This document shows positions 4,880 to 5,224 of a stretch of DNA of 5,224 nt, piece after piece. A program made the translations under genes and the position numbers. Numbering within the stretch: the first letter of the stretch is position 1; every line of letters begins with the position of its first letter. This DNA is from Armatimonadota bacterium (GTDB taxonomy: Bacteria > Sysuimicrobiota > Sysuimicrobiia > Sysuimicrobiales > JACQTN01). The stretch covers positions 1 to 5,224 of the forward strand of contig JACQTN010000426.1 in the NCBI GenBank assembly GCA_016210785.1. Direction: 5' to 3'. Under the pieces are notes generated by a model, which saw only the letters and a list, made by a program, of their open reading frames with translations, made no database searches and was not told the origin of the DNA.

Positions 4880-5224
4880 TCAGGTGAGCCACCGCACGTA
4901 CACCGCCCGCGCGGCGACGCCGACGAGGAATGGCATAGGCACCGAGATCAGCAGGCGGGCAAATGTCAGCCGGGGACCGAGGAGAGGAAGCTCCCACAGC
5001 AAGATCCGGTGCAGGCCGAAGATCGACCACGAGGTGATGAAGGCGGCGATCGGCCCCACGCCGGCGCCCGCCTGGTAGAATCCCGCCAGGATCGGGAAGT
5101 TGAGGAACGGGCCGCCCGGCGACAGCGCGCCGACCGCGGCGCCGGCCACGATGCCGCGGAACCCCGCCGCATCACCCAACCAGCGAGCGATGACCTCCTT
5201 GGGAACGAGCAGCGGGATAAACCC
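4880..5224 (-). CDS. Multi-pass permease (DUF318/ArsP-YraQ-like), C-terminal part, 5' end outside window
   Basis: The frame is open from the right window edge to TGA and gives the last 114 residues; the start lies outside. At least three hydrophobic helices are visible: about residues 19-45 (containing GALSPGGPFLNFP), 55-75 and 85-108. The SPGGPFLNFP stretch, then QAGAGVGPIAAFITSW and LLWELPLLGPR, resembles the predicted-permease family PF03773 (DUF318, which includes the organoarsenical exporter ArsP and YraQ), where a PGGP-x-x-x-FP loop recurs. It should lie in the inner membrane; the substrate is unknown, and no arsenic gene or redox-active Cys is visible in this part. Its stop is about 170 bp upstream of the cysteine-rich gene on the same strand, but that gene has its own promoter. 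A TTG at 5179 is not a credible start because the family-like sequence continues upstream of it. Confidence 0.72.
   Translation of the reverse strand, partial: GFIPLLVPKEVIARWLGDAAGFRGIVAGAAVGALSPGGPFLNFPILAGFYQAGAGVGPIAAFITSWSIFGLHRILLWELPLLGPRLTFARLLISVPMPFLVGVAARAVYVRWLT

Noticed and set aside
4404..5078. 224-codon open frame on the + strand
   Set aside because: It crosses the promoter and both - strand genes, with Arg/Gly/Pro-rich composition and no domain.

Overview
The window is high-GC bacterial DNA, with strongly G/C-biased third codon positions and Shine-Dalgarno-like leaders. It carries ordinary bacterial enzyme and membrane-protein families. I cannot name the phylum or species from the sequence. 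I see no rRNA, tRNA, CRISPR array, transposase or integrase.

Layout from left to right: (1) the last 62 codons of a flavin amine oxidase on the + strand, truncated by the window edge; (2) a leader of about 257 bp with small hairpins and repeated AACCTG-like words; (3) a 149-aa conserved-looking protein of unknown function on the + strand; (4) convergent to it, and separated by a compact hairpin, a large membrane-anchored serine beta-lactamase/penicillin-binding-protein-like hydrolase on the - strand; (5) a 328-bp divergent intergenic region with a 14-bp palindrome, a 10-bp-stem inverted repeat and an A4G8 tract at the ribosome binding site; (6) a complete 463-aa flavin amine oxidase on the + strand, paralogous to the gene cut off at the left edge; (7) convergent to it, a small cysteine-rich zinc-binding protein on the - strand with a clear sigma-70-type promoter; (8) the C-terminal part of a multi-pass permease on the - strand, running off the right edge.

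The two amine oxidases are the thematic pair. Their C-termini align without gaps to a common end (about 34 of 62 residues identical by eye), so they look like duplicates now separated by the unknown gene and the serine hydrolase. They differ at the position that carries covalent FAD in mitochondrial monoamine oxidases: the left copy keeps Cys and the right copy has Gly. The complete copy also lacks the active-site lysine and the tyrosine pair of classical monoamine oxidases, so its substrate is open. Nothing shows that the serine hydrolase, zinc protein or permease act in the same pathway; strand changes put them in separate transcription units.

The most interesting items are the small cross-brace (FYVE/RING-like) cysteine protein, the divergent active sites of the oxidase pair, the poly-G tract in the oxidase ribosome binding site, and a perfect Shine-Dalgarno/ATG with no credible gene behind it at 4341-4356. 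I did not find a convincing new multi-gene system.
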